DNA from: Opitutales bacterium
GTDB lineage: Bacteria > Verrucomicrobiota > Verrucomicrobiia > Opitutales > JAJFLR01
Reading direction: 5' to 3'
Length of the DNA stretch: 32,124 nt
Assembly: GCA_021772565.1 (NCBI GenBank)
Contig: JAJFLR010000089.1
Location: 1-32,124 of the forward strand
Shown: positions 8,120-15,802 of the stretch, piece by piece
Layout of the letters: each line of letters opens with the position of its first letter
How positions within the stretch are numbered: the stretch's first letter is position 1
The notes under the pieces: model-generated
Seen by the model: only the letters and a program-made list of their open reading frames with translations
Told to the model about the DNA's origin: nothing
The model's database searches: none
Translations under genes and position numbers: made by a program

Positions 8120-8884
8120 TTAATATAGCTCTATTTCCACATCTGAGTCCTTCAGTGAATTTTTATTATCCAACTCATTCTGTCTGTTGCGAATTATCTC
8201 GGGTAATGCGCCCATCATTGCGCCTGAATTCTTTGCTTTAAACAATTCAAGATTGTAATTTTTCTCCAACTCTAACGATTGAGTTATCGCTAAATTAATC
8301 ATATCATCAGATATCACATTATTAGACTGTGCAAGTGATATGCTGACCTCCGGAAATCTCTCCATCAGTTTTTTTCTAGCATCATCAAGTTTTTTATTTT
8401 GTTTGTCCAAACTTCTATAATTTGCGCTCTGCTCGCTGTCTGTAGTTGACTCAATAATCACATTATAATTATCAACCGATTGACCAATTGCCGGCGTTTT
8501 TTTCCCCTTACTTTTCATTTCGTATAATCGAGTTCTTCTGGCAGAATTTTTGATTTTATTATCCTCAATTCTTTTCCCTTTATCATTATAATATTTTGTG
8601 CCAAAACCATTTTCCATGGCATTTTCATATTCAGTCGCGGCGGCTTCGAGCTCATTGGCTTCAATAAATTTATCTATGTTTGAGACGTATCCTTTACTTT
8701 TTTCGATCTCCGGATTACTTTTGTAATTTCTCAATTCACTTTGACTAAACGATAAATCTCGCTTAATTTCCCTGAATGTCACTACGACTCCGTCATTTGA
8801 ATCTATATTGCCAACGGCACTTTTTGATGAAATCAAAAATATACATATTAACATTTTAGTGCTGATTAATTTATTACTTTTCAT
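8120..8884 (-). CDS. Secreted hypothetical protein
   Basis: This 254-residue protein has an N-terminal signal peptide pattern (positively charged start, hydrophobic LICIFLISSKSAVG, likely cut near residue 25). The mature part is charged and probably mostly helical, with helix-rich stretches such as IDKFIEANELEAAATEYENAM and KLDDARKKLMERF; some may be coiled coil. I see no enzymatic motif and recognise no family. It is second in the run, 21 bases after the lipoprotein-like gene and 17 before the anchored repeat protein. A Sec-exported periplasmic or outer-membrane-associated component of the block is the simplest reading. Confidence 0.65.
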   Translation of the reverse strand: MKSNKLISTKMLICIFLISSKSAVGNIDSNDGVVVTFREIKRDLSFSQSELRNYKSNPEIEKSKGYVSNIDKFIEANELEAAATEYENAMENGFGTKYYNDKGKRIEDNKIKNSARRTRLYEMKSKGKKTPAIGQSVDNYNVIIESTTDSEQSANYRSLDKQNKKLDDARKKLMERFPEVSISLAQSNNVISDDMINLAITQSLELEKNYNLELFKAKNSGAMMGALPEIIRNRQNELDNKNSLKDSDVEIELY

Positions 8885-8905
8885 AATTATTTATAGTTAT
8901 AATAT

Positions 8906-9754
8906 TTATTTGTTTAACATCTCAATTATTTGTAGAGCTAACGTTTCGCCGCTAATAGCATTTTTTGCGGTTAAAAATGGTATTAAATATATTCCCTGCA
9001 ATTTTAAATCTCTGGCAAGATTCTGTATATCACTGGTGTCCGATATTCCTGTCATTATCCAATTCGCCGCAAAAAAATTAATCAGAATATTTTGTACCCG
9101 ATGTTCAATCTCAAGATCAATTTCTCTACCATCAATTCTTGTTGTGAACAAGATCTCTGAAGGGATTGTAACTTTCTCAGATTCCAATCCTAAACGTTTA
9201 GTAACAATCGTTGCTGTTGTATATTTTTTCGGATTTTTTCCTAGTCTATAGGCCGCAAGCCTCAGAAAAGTAGACTCCTCACTATAAACGATATTGTTAA
9301 GGACTGGGTTCGCAGCACTATAAATATTTATGGAGTGCTCTAAAATAGAGTCATCGTTTAATAATAACCCTATTTTGGATCCCATACCCGATAAAATTGC
9401 TGCGTCCTCTGCGTGTAATTTTGTTGGATCTAAATATTTCAAAACCTGACCTGCTTCATTTAGCAAATCTATATCGAGGCCGTCCAATGCCTCATCTATT
9501 AACTCAATTGCCCTGTTTGCTGTGAGCTTCGTTCTGTCTGGAATGATTATATTAGAATAGCTTTTTTCTAGAATTCTTTTTGGTGGCGGGGTACTACTGA
9601 CAACATTTGTAGGTACAGTATTTTTTGGCATCGGCTTATATTTTGTCTCTACACTATTGAAAAAGCTCTTGCAACCTCCGGATACGATGTTCATAGATAA
9701 AAAAATAACGATTGCCGTTATGCGTATATTTGATTTAATAACATTTAATCTCAT
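8906..9754 (-). CDS. Probable lipoprotein, first gene of the envelope block
   Basis: This 282-residue protein has an N-terminal hydrophobic segment (ITAIVIFLSMNIVSGGC) ending in Cys28. Lipid attachment at that Cys is plausible, but the lipobox is imperfect (Ser at -3). A Pro/Ser/Thr linker (VVSSTPPPKR) follows, then an alpha-helical domain (ANRAIELIDEALDGLDIDLL.., LHAEDAAILSGMGSKIGLLL) that recalls helical-repeat folds, and a C-terminal alpha/beta part. No family is recognised. It is the most upstream gene of the block, preceded by about 515 bases without a gene where the promoter should lie. No Shine-Dalgarno sequence precedes the ATG; the context there is plain A/T. Confidence 0.65.
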   Translation of the reverse strand: MRLNVIKSNIRITAIVIFLSMNIVSGGCKSFFNSVETKYKPMPKNTVPTNVVSSTPPPKRILEKSYSNIIIPDRTKLTANRAIELIDEALDGLDIDLLNEAGQVLKYLDPTKLHAEDAAILSGMGSKIGLLLNDDSILEHSINIYSAANPVLNNIVYSEESTFLRLAAYRLGKNPKKYTTATIVTKRLGLESEKVTIPSEILFTTRIDGREIDLEIEHRVQNILINFFAANWIMTGISDTSDIQNLARDLKLQGIYLIPFLTAKNAISGETLALQIIEMLNK

Positions 9755-10270
9755 AATTTATTTAATTTATTATTCATATTTTTAGTTTCTACAGTTAAAG
9801 GTCTGGACAATAGTTTGAGAAATTGATTTCATTTCAGGCTAGTATTAATAGAACAGAAATAGCGTTAGATATTTTATTAAATTAATTTTTGAGTTATTAT
9901 ATACATCATAGCGCGAAACAATTGTGTGTCGTTTTCGCAGGATGAATATTCAGTTTTACAAAAGTAAGGCTTTCCCGATTTCATATCGGGAAATACCATC
10001 TACGAACGCCAAAAAGGCATGAAACAAACTACAGCCCGGCTATTTTTCAGTTTCAAAAGATTTTCAGTTGCAGAAGAGTCTCAGCCGAGCAGACAACGCA
10101 TTGCATCATAATTCGGGATTTACTTATGTCATTGGCATTATGCAGTGCTTGAGATAATCTGCAGCTATCCACAATACATTTAATAATCTTGTCGAACTCC
10201 AAGGAATATCTGATGTTTTCTATCTTTATAAAAATTGTATATCAACATGCTAATTCAGAATAACTAATTA
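9755..10270. other. Intergenic region between divergent genes, with a hairpin
   Basis: This 516-base gap separates the minus-strand envelope block from the plus-strand DUF488 gene, so it should contain both promoters. TTTCCCGAT-TTCAT-ATCGGGAAA (9971-9993) is a perfect 9-bp stem. A 14-mer at 9912-9925 (CGCGAAACAATTGT) recurs inverted at 5953-5966, on the other side of the block. No reading frame of convincing composition is seen. The text at about 9960-10040 could be the remnant of a coding repeat, but I cannot name it. Confidence 0.4.
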
Positions 10271-11155
10271 ATGCCAAAAATTCCCAAATTCTATCGACAA
10301 CGTTTTTTATTGTTATTGCTGGAATGTCTTGGAGGTTACATATCTAAAATGGACTTCCAAAAGCTACTGTTTTTGTCACATAAGGAAGCAGGTTTTTCAT
10401 ACTATGATTTTGTTCCTTATCATTATGGTTGTTATTCCTTTCAAGCACAATCTGATATCGAATTACTGGAATCATTTGGATGGATTGAGCAAAAGCCGAA
10501 ACATATTAAATTACTGGCAACACCGAATGATGCGAAAAATAATAATGAGCGAAATTCAATCAACATATTTAAAAACAAGATTGAGGGATATAAAGGCCGA
10601 AAACTGATACAATATGTTTATGAACGTTATCCATATTATGCTATAAATAGCAAAATAATTTCTGAGGTACTAGATGATTTGGCTGATGTAGATGTTGAAA
10701 GAAGCAAATTAATAGGTAAAAATAAAATCCTTTATACAATTGGTTATGAAGGTCTTTCATTCGAGTCATATGTCAACCGACTTCTTGAACATGGTGTTCA
10801 ATTATTATGTGATGTTCGCAAAAATCCTTTTAGCCGTAAATTTGGTTTTTCAAAAGGTGTGCTTAGTCGCTTATTGCCAAAACTTGGGATTGAATACGTA
10901 CATATTCCTGAATTGGGAATACCATCAGAAATGCGCCAGGATTTAAATTTAGCAGATGATTATATAAAACTTTTTGATGTCTATCGGAAAACACTGACGC
11001 AAAATGTGAAAAGTTTTCAATTAATAGAGACATTACTCAATAAACATAAACGTATTGCCCTAACCTGTTTTGAAAAAGAATATCATTTCTGCCACCGTCA
11101 TTGTGTCAGCGATTATTTGCAAGACAGAAGCAATATCAAGATTTGCCATCTATGA
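10271..11155 (+). CDS. DUF488 protein with an N-terminal helical domain
   Basis: The protein has 294 residues. The C-terminal half is a DUF488 domain: it starts ILYTIGYEGLSFESYV, continues LLCDVRKNPFSRKFGFSKG and YVHIPELGIP, and ends in the Cys/His signature TCFEKEYHFCHRHCV. The N-terminal half (QRFLLLLLECLGG..MDFQKLLFLSHKEAGFSYYDFVPYHYGCYS) resembles the SocA/Panacea-like (DUF4065-type) domain found in antitoxin and phage-related proteins; that match is from memory. The function of DUF488 is unknown; it is frequent in defence or mobile contexts. Its stop overlaps the start of the next gene (ATGA), so the two are translationally coupled. Three internal hydrophobic leucines near residue 14 do not make a signal peptide. 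Confidence 0.75.
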   Translation: MPKIPKFYRQRFLLLLLECLGGYISKMDFQKLLFLSHKEAGFSYYDFVPYHYGCYSFQAQSDIELLESFGWIEQKPKHIKLLATPNDAKNNNERNSINIFKNKIEGYKGRKLIQYVYERYPYYAINSKIISEVLDDLADVDVERSKLIGKNKILYTIGYEGLSFESYVNRLLEHGVQLLCDVRKNPFSRKFGFSKGVLSRLLPKLGIEYVHIPELGIPSEMRQDLNLADDYIKLFDVYRKTLTQNVKSFQLIETLLNKHKRIALTCFEKEYHFCHRHCVSDYLQDRSNIKICHL

Positions 11156-11502
11156 GCAATACACGAAAAGTATTCATTACAGTTAAAACATACCCAACTT
11201 TATCCAAAAAATATGATGAACTAGTTTGTACTGCGGGGATTCTTGATAATGGGAAAGAGAGTAAAATGATGATTGAAGATTGGGAGATTGGAATGTTGTA
11301 TTGGAACTGCTTAAAACAAGTTGAAGGGAATGAAAGCGAAGCTCTTATATTAGTTAGAAAAAAATATATCGACGAATTTTCGACGAAAGACCTTCATTTA
11401 TTTTTAGGCACAACAAGACAATTCCATAGTTGGGCTAAAAATCCATTTGTTATCATAGGTGTTTTTTATCCTCCGATTGATAGGCGATTGTCGCTTTTTT
11501 AA
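11152..11502 (+). CDS. DUF488-associated partner protein, apparently internally deleted
   Basis: The start is the ATG at 11152, which overlaps the TGA of the DUF488 gene by four bases; the frame is open further upstream but the overlap decides the start. The 116-residue product begins KVFITVKTYPTLSKKYDELVCTAG and ends FLGTTRQFHSWAKNPFVIIGVFYPP. As I recall the family, full-length partners are about twice as long, with a middle that includes a WIRIYPVPFR-like stretch. Here ILDNGK runs straight into ESKMMIEDWEIG, so the middle seems to have been lost by an in-frame deletion. It may encode a shortened, probably inactive protein. Confidence 0.55.
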   Translation: MSNTRKVFITVKTYPTLSKKYDELVCTAGILDNGKESKMMIEDWEIGMLYWNCLKQVEGNESEALILVRKKYIDEFSTKDLHLFLGTTRQFHSWAKNPFVIIGVFYPPIDRRLSLF

Positions 11503-11579
11503 TTTTCTTTTTGATGTGACTTTCAACCACCCCTATATGCAGTACCCGGCCCTAATATCCGTTTAGGTTCAGTGATATC

Positions 11580-11608
11580 TTGACTCAAAGAAATAGGGAG
11601 TGAACAAT
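11580..11608 (+). promoter_or_regulatory. Candidate promoter for the ABC-2/GldG run
   Basis: TTGACT at 11580-11585 is followed after 17 bases by AACAAT at 11603-11608, an acceptable -35 and a weak -10. It sits about 40 bases before the permease ATG in a 144-base gap. This is a pattern match only. Confidence 0.25.
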
Positions 11609-11646
11609 CCGGGCATGTATTCAATTTACAAATTTAGAAAAATTTA

Positions 11647-12417
11647 ATGAAGCACCTACCCTGTCTTCTAGTTAAAGAAATAAGATCACTATTATTTGCA
11701 CCATCTACCTATGCCGCTTCAGCATTGTTTATGATGATAATGGGGATTATTTACTGGCTAATTTTATTGGAATACAGTCAGGAGGCAATTGATAGTTTAC
11801 CCATAATAGATTTCTTTAAAGGTTATTGGTTGCCGGTTTTGATTTTGGTTCCTATGCTGACCATGAGGTGTATTGCTGAGGAACGGCGACAGAAAACTTT
11901 GGAAACGTTATTAACTACTCCGGCCTCTGCGCTTGAAGTGGTTGTGAGTAAATTTTTAGCTGCCTATTTATTATACTGTGGGTTATGGATGCTAACATTA
12001 TGTTACCCAATAATTACTAGTTATATTGTCTACTCAAATTTGGATTTCAACCCTTTTATGGATAGAGGTATATTGTTAGGGGGTTATTTATTTATTGGAT
12101 TGAGTGGTCTACTTTTTGTCAGTATTGGAATTCTTGCCAGCTCACTGACACGTAGCCAACTTGTTGCCGGCATGCTTTGCTTTACTATTTTATTTATAAT
12201 TATTGTTGGTGGGTTTTTGATAGCCCGAACACCGATCTCTCAAAATTCTATAATTCCCATCATCGAATTGCCTATGGAATATGCCCTTCAATCATTCATA
12301 CATCTGGAAGACTTTAGTCGAGGTGTAATAGATACTCGACCGTTTTCATTTTATATAAGCAACACGTTACTTGCATTGGGTGTATCAGTACTTGTAGTAG
12401 AATCAAAAATTCAATGA
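11647..12417 (+). CDS. ABC-2 type transporter permease (GldF-like)
   Basis: This 256-residue integral membrane protein has about six hydrophobic segments. It shows the family's landmarks: an N-terminal KEIRSLLFAPSTYAASALF, the cytoplasmic EERRQKTLETLLTTPASALEVVVSKF signature before the second span, and LASSLTRSQLVAGMLCF in the middle. It would form the channel part of an ABC exporter of the GldFG type, found in gliding Bacteroidota and widely in other phyla without gliding. Its 3' end overlaps the GldG-like start by four bases (ATGA). The ATP-binding subunit that normally precedes it is absent from the window, so it must be encoded elsewhere or lost. Confidence 0.85.
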   Translation: MKHLPCLLVKEIRSLLFAPSTYAASALFMMIMGIIYWLILLEYSQEAIDSLPIIDFFKGYWLPVLILVPMLTMRCIAEERRQKTLETLLTTPASALEVVVSKFLAAYLLYCGLWMLTLCYPIITSYIVYSNLDFNPFMDRGILLGGYLFIGLSGLLFVSIGILASSLTRSQLVAGMLCFTILFIIIVGGFLIARTPISQNSIIPIIELPMEYALQSFIHLEDFSRGVIDTRPFSFYISNTLLALGVSVLVVESKIQ

Positions 12418-13883
12418 ACTTCGACGATTTTAGAACAACAAATTTGATAAAGTGGATTAATCGATCCTTGCAGATTTTATTTGGCGTACTGTTGATAGCC
12501 GGTATAAATTACCTTTGTTTAAAATATTATTTTCGAGAAGATCTAACCCAACGTCACTTATACTCACTATCGCCTGAAACAAAAGCTTATATTAACAAAA
12601 TTGAAAAACCACTGAAAATCATATCGACTATTACTCCTCAAACACCGGGTAGTTTACATAAATACGTTAGTAACTTATTGAAAGAATATGAGTATGAAGG
12701 TAAAGCAGGAAACAGCCAAAAAATTGAGGTTGAATTCGTAGATGTTTATAAAGAGAGAAAAAAAGCGGAACACCTTGCACGCACTTATGGACTTCAACAA
12801 TCTGATATTATTTTGGTAGCAAGTGATGATCGCCAAATAATACTTTTGCCAAGTGATATTATGAAAACTGAGGAAAACGTAACTATGGCATTTAAGGGCG
12901 AGCAGGCATTGACTTCTGCTATTGTGGAACTAACTGCAAAGAGAAAGCAAAGAATTTATTTTCTCGGTGGTCATGGAGAAATGAGAATCGATGATTCAGA
13001 TCCGTTAAGAGGCTTATCTGAGGTAGTTCAACAATTACACTTTAGAAACTTTGATATGGGGGTACTCGATTTATCAGTAGTCGATAAAATTCCAGATGAC
13101 GCTGATTTAATAATTGTTGTATCTCCCCAAGGTTCTATACAACCAAATGAAGTTAGAATTCTTAAAAAATATCTCAATGAACAAGCGGGGCGGTTAATGA
13201 TTTTTTTAGATCCTGGCAAAAATCACGGGTTAGAAGACCTATTTTATGAATGGGGAATACTTGTTGATGATATGCTTGTATTTGATAACGGCGATGATTT
13301 TCAAGAATCGAGTGGCGATTTAATTATCAGACAATATGCAGATCATCCAATTACAGAAACACTAATAAAAAACCAGATTCCTTTGGTCTTTGGATTGTGT
13401 CGTCCGGTTCGAATGAACCCAGGAAGCCCGTTAGATGAAAGATTGCAAACCACACAACTACTCGGTAGCTCTGCTTCCAGTTGGGCAAAACGCAATTATT
13501 TAAACCCAAAAAATATTCAGGAACTCAGCTATAATCCAAAAACTGACTTAAAGGGCCCTATAAGTTTAGCTATGATTGCAGAAAGAAAAATCTCTCCGAG
13601 TCTAGGTATTAATTTTTCAGGTGGGCGTCTACTTGTATTTGGCAATTCAGACTTCATAACTAACCAACGAATTGGTGCTCTCGGTAACTATATGTTATTT
13701 CTTAACACAATTAATTGGAGTCTGGACAAAAATGATTTATTAGCGATACAACCTCGACCAATACATAGAATTCAAATTCCATTGAGTCGTAAAGAAGTCA
13801 TAAATTTGGGATTGGTTTTATTAATATTACCCTGCAGCACTGCAATTGCCGGAGTCATAGTCTATTGGATTCGAAAACAATAA
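12414..13883 (+). CDS. GldG-like ABC-associated protein
   Basis: The 489 residues comprise an N-terminal membrane span (about 19-37), the family's DLTQRHLYSLSPETKAYI segment right after it, a large extracytoplasmic region and a C-terminal span (about 461-485) ending IRKQ. Inside, IYFLGGHGEMRIDD and LMIFLDPGKNHGLEDLF mark the IFT52/GldG-type domain of the uncharacterised ABC auxiliary family. The start overlaps the permease stop, and the DUF4340 gene begins 12 bases after its end, so the three are surely one operon. The cargo is unknown. Complete length, with no sign of damage. Confidence 0.85.
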   Translation: MNFDDFRTTNLIKWINRSLQILFGVLLIAGINYLCLKYYFREDLTQRHLYSLSPETKAYINKIEKPLKIISTITPQTPGSLHKYVSNLLKEYEYEGKAGNSQKIEVEFVDVYKERKKAEHLARTYGLQQSDIILVASDDRQIILLPSDIMKTEENVTMAFKGEQALTSAIVELTAKRKQRIYFLGGHGEMRIDDSDPLRGLSEVVQQLHFRNFDMGVLDLSVVDKIPDDADLIIVVSPQGSIQPNEVRILKKYLNEQAGRLMIFLDPGKNHGLEDLFYEWGILVDDMLVFDNGDDFQESSGDLIIRQYADHPITETLIKNQIPLVFGLCRPVRMNPGSPLDERLQTTQLLGSSASSWAKRNYLNPKNIQELSYNPKTDLKGPISLAMIAERKISPSLGINFSGGRLLVFGNSDFITNQRIGALGNYMLFLNTINWSLDKNDLLAIQPRPIHRIQIPLSRKEVINLGLVLLILPCSTAIAGVIVYWIRKQ

Positions 13884-13895
13884 TGGAAATAATCG

Positions 13896-15761
13896 ATGCG
13901 TTTTAAACTAACTATAATTTTATTACTCCTTAATATCACTTTAATTAGTTTTATCTATTACATTGATAAATCAGCGAATACTGAAAAGTTTTTTACTGAA
14001 GAAGGAAATCTAGTCTTTCAACCCGGAATAGTGGAAAATTGTGATTCTTTGATTATTGAAAATAAACAAGAACAACTTACATGGAAATTAGTAAGAAACA
14101 ATAATGACTGGCAAATTGAAAAACCTGTTGAATGGCCGGCCAATATTTTCGCAGTGAGAAGAATTATTAACCAATTAACTTTTTTGGAAAAAGTTACCGA
14201 GTTCGATGTTGATGACATTAAAAAGTCTGGGCAATCCCTATCAGATTACGGATTATCAGAACCAAATGCTGTGATTAGTCTTATAAATAATAATATTAAA
14301 ACGACTATAAAAATTGGTGAAACTACAGAAATTGGTCGACGTTTGTACGTGTTGTCACCCGATGAATCGAGAATACTCGTGATTAATCGCGATATTCTTG
14401 ATAGCATATCAATAGGACTGGAAGAACTTAAAAGCCAAAAGATTTTTGATATACCTTTATTCGAAATTCAGTCTCTGAATATACAGCTGTATAAACCGGA
14501 CAGTGTAACAGTACAACTTTCCAAAAATGAAAATGGGTGGAGTTTTGAATCACCTATCCAGACGGAAGCTGATACGAGTAGCGTCATTGCCACTATTAAT
14601 AGTTTAACATCACTCAACGTTGATTCATTTATAAAAGCAGATTACGACTTACAAGGGCTTACAAATCCATCAATGAGATTAACTATTCAAGGTGATAATC
14701 GAAAGCTTACAGTAAAATTGGGAAATTTAATTTCCGAAAACAAACGACAAAAAAAGTACTACGGAATGCTGGAAAACAATCCAACTGTGTTTATTTTATC
14801 AGCACAACCATTTGAAGTTTTGAAAGAAGCACAAGTTAACTTGAGAGATAAAACATTCATAAAGTGTAATTGGGATGAATTGACGTCAATTGATATAGAG
14901 GTGTCAGATAAAATGATAACATTACAAAAACTTGAGACTGGTATTTGGAATGTACTGGAGAAAATAGACAAAGGTGAATTAATCGTCTGGGAAGCTGACT
15001 CTAATTTAGTTCAAGGTATTATCAACGCCTTTACCAAGTTGGAGGTGTTAAAATTTATTACTGATGCTCCAGCTGAAAATGATTTAGAAAAATACGGAAT
15101 CAAATCACCTCACAGGAAAATTACCATACATGCTGACAAGGATCTTGAAGTATTAATAGGGGACATGGATTTTAAAAATAAATTGCGCTATGTGAAATTA
15201 AACTCTGAGCCGTATATATACCAAATTAAACCTTTCTTGCTACACATGTTGAAGCTCAATGCTCTACACTATAGACAACGCACGTTAAACGAACAGCCTA
15301 CTTCAGCTAAAGTTCAAAAACTTACCATTAAAGAGTTAAATAAAGGGATAACTATACTTGCACAAGATTTTGATGTCGAATCAGATAATTTAATATCAAC
15401 ATTAAGTGATTTAGATGACAAGAAAAGAAATGCAGTTGTTGAACTGTTGAATTCGATAAAGACTTTTGAAGTTAAAGAATATTTGCGCTATCAGTTTGAC
15501 GAAGAATTTAAGTTGGACAAAAAAACCAATCTTCCATGGAAATACCGATTTGACGCTGTAATATTGCTTCCATCCGGTAATGGAAAAGAAATCGTCAATA
15601 AGACATATTTCTTTACCGACAGAGTGGGTGGAACTACTCAATATGGCGGATCCCCTGATGATGATTTGACTTTTACACTAACGCAAAAATTAATTGATGC
15701 CTTATTTACCGTTACATTTACTCCTGAATCAATAATACCTGATAAAAAGAATAAAGAGTAA
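13896..15761 (+). CDS. DUF4340 domain protein
   Basis: A 621-residue protein with an N-terminal anchor (LTIILLLLNITLISFIYYI) and a periplasmic body made of repeated DUF4340-type modules. Each module has the pattern W-x-(I/F)-x-x-P followed by a helix and then LSDYGL or LEKYGI-type turns: NDWQIEKPVEWPAN / LSDYGLSEPNAVISL near 65-135, GWSFESPIQTEAD / LTNPSMRLTI near 210-265, and WEADSNLVQGI / LEKYGIKSPHRKITI near 365-415. This family regularly follows GldG-like genes and probably assists the same exporter. The ATG at 13896 is 12 bases after GldG. Reading frame and length look normal. Confidence 0.85.
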   Translation: MRFKLTIILLLLNITLISFIYYIDKSANTEKFFTEEGNLVFQPGIVENCDSLIIENKQEQLTWKLVRNNNDWQIEKPVEWPANIFAVRRIINQLTFLEKVTEFDVDDIKKSGQSLSDYGLSEPNAVISLINNNIKTTIKIGETTEIGRRLYVLSPDESRILVINRDILDSISIGLEELKSQKIFDIPLFEIQSLNIQLYKPDSVTVQLSKNENGWSFESPIQTEADTSSVIATINSLTSLNVDSFIKADYDLQGLTNPSMRLTIQGDNRKLTVKLGNLISENKRQKKYYGMLENNPTVFILSAQPFEVLKEAQVNLRDKTFIKCNWDELTSIDIEVSDKMITLQKLETGIWNVLEKIDKGELIVWEADSNLVQGIINAFTKLEVLKFITDAPAENDLEKYGIKSPHRKITIHADKDLEVLIGDMDFKNKLRYVKLNSEPYIYQIKPFLLHMLKLNALHYRQRTLNEQPTSAKVQKLTIKELNKGITILAQDFDVESDNLISTLSDLDDKKRNAVVELLNSIKTFEVKEYLRYQFDEEFKLDKKTNLPWKYRFDAVILLPSGNGKEIVNKTYFFTDRVGGTTQYGGSPDDDLTFTLTQKLIDALFTVTFTPESIIPDKKNKE

Positions 15762-15802
15762 CGTTTAATAATTTCCAATATAGAGTTTAATTGCAGAATT
15801 TA

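Noticed and set aside
5953-9925. Inverted 14-base match (5953-5966 and 9912-9925) bracketing the envelope block
   Set aside because: A 14-base match is expected by chance a few times in AT-rich DNA of this length, and no longer flanking similarity supports it as an element boundary.
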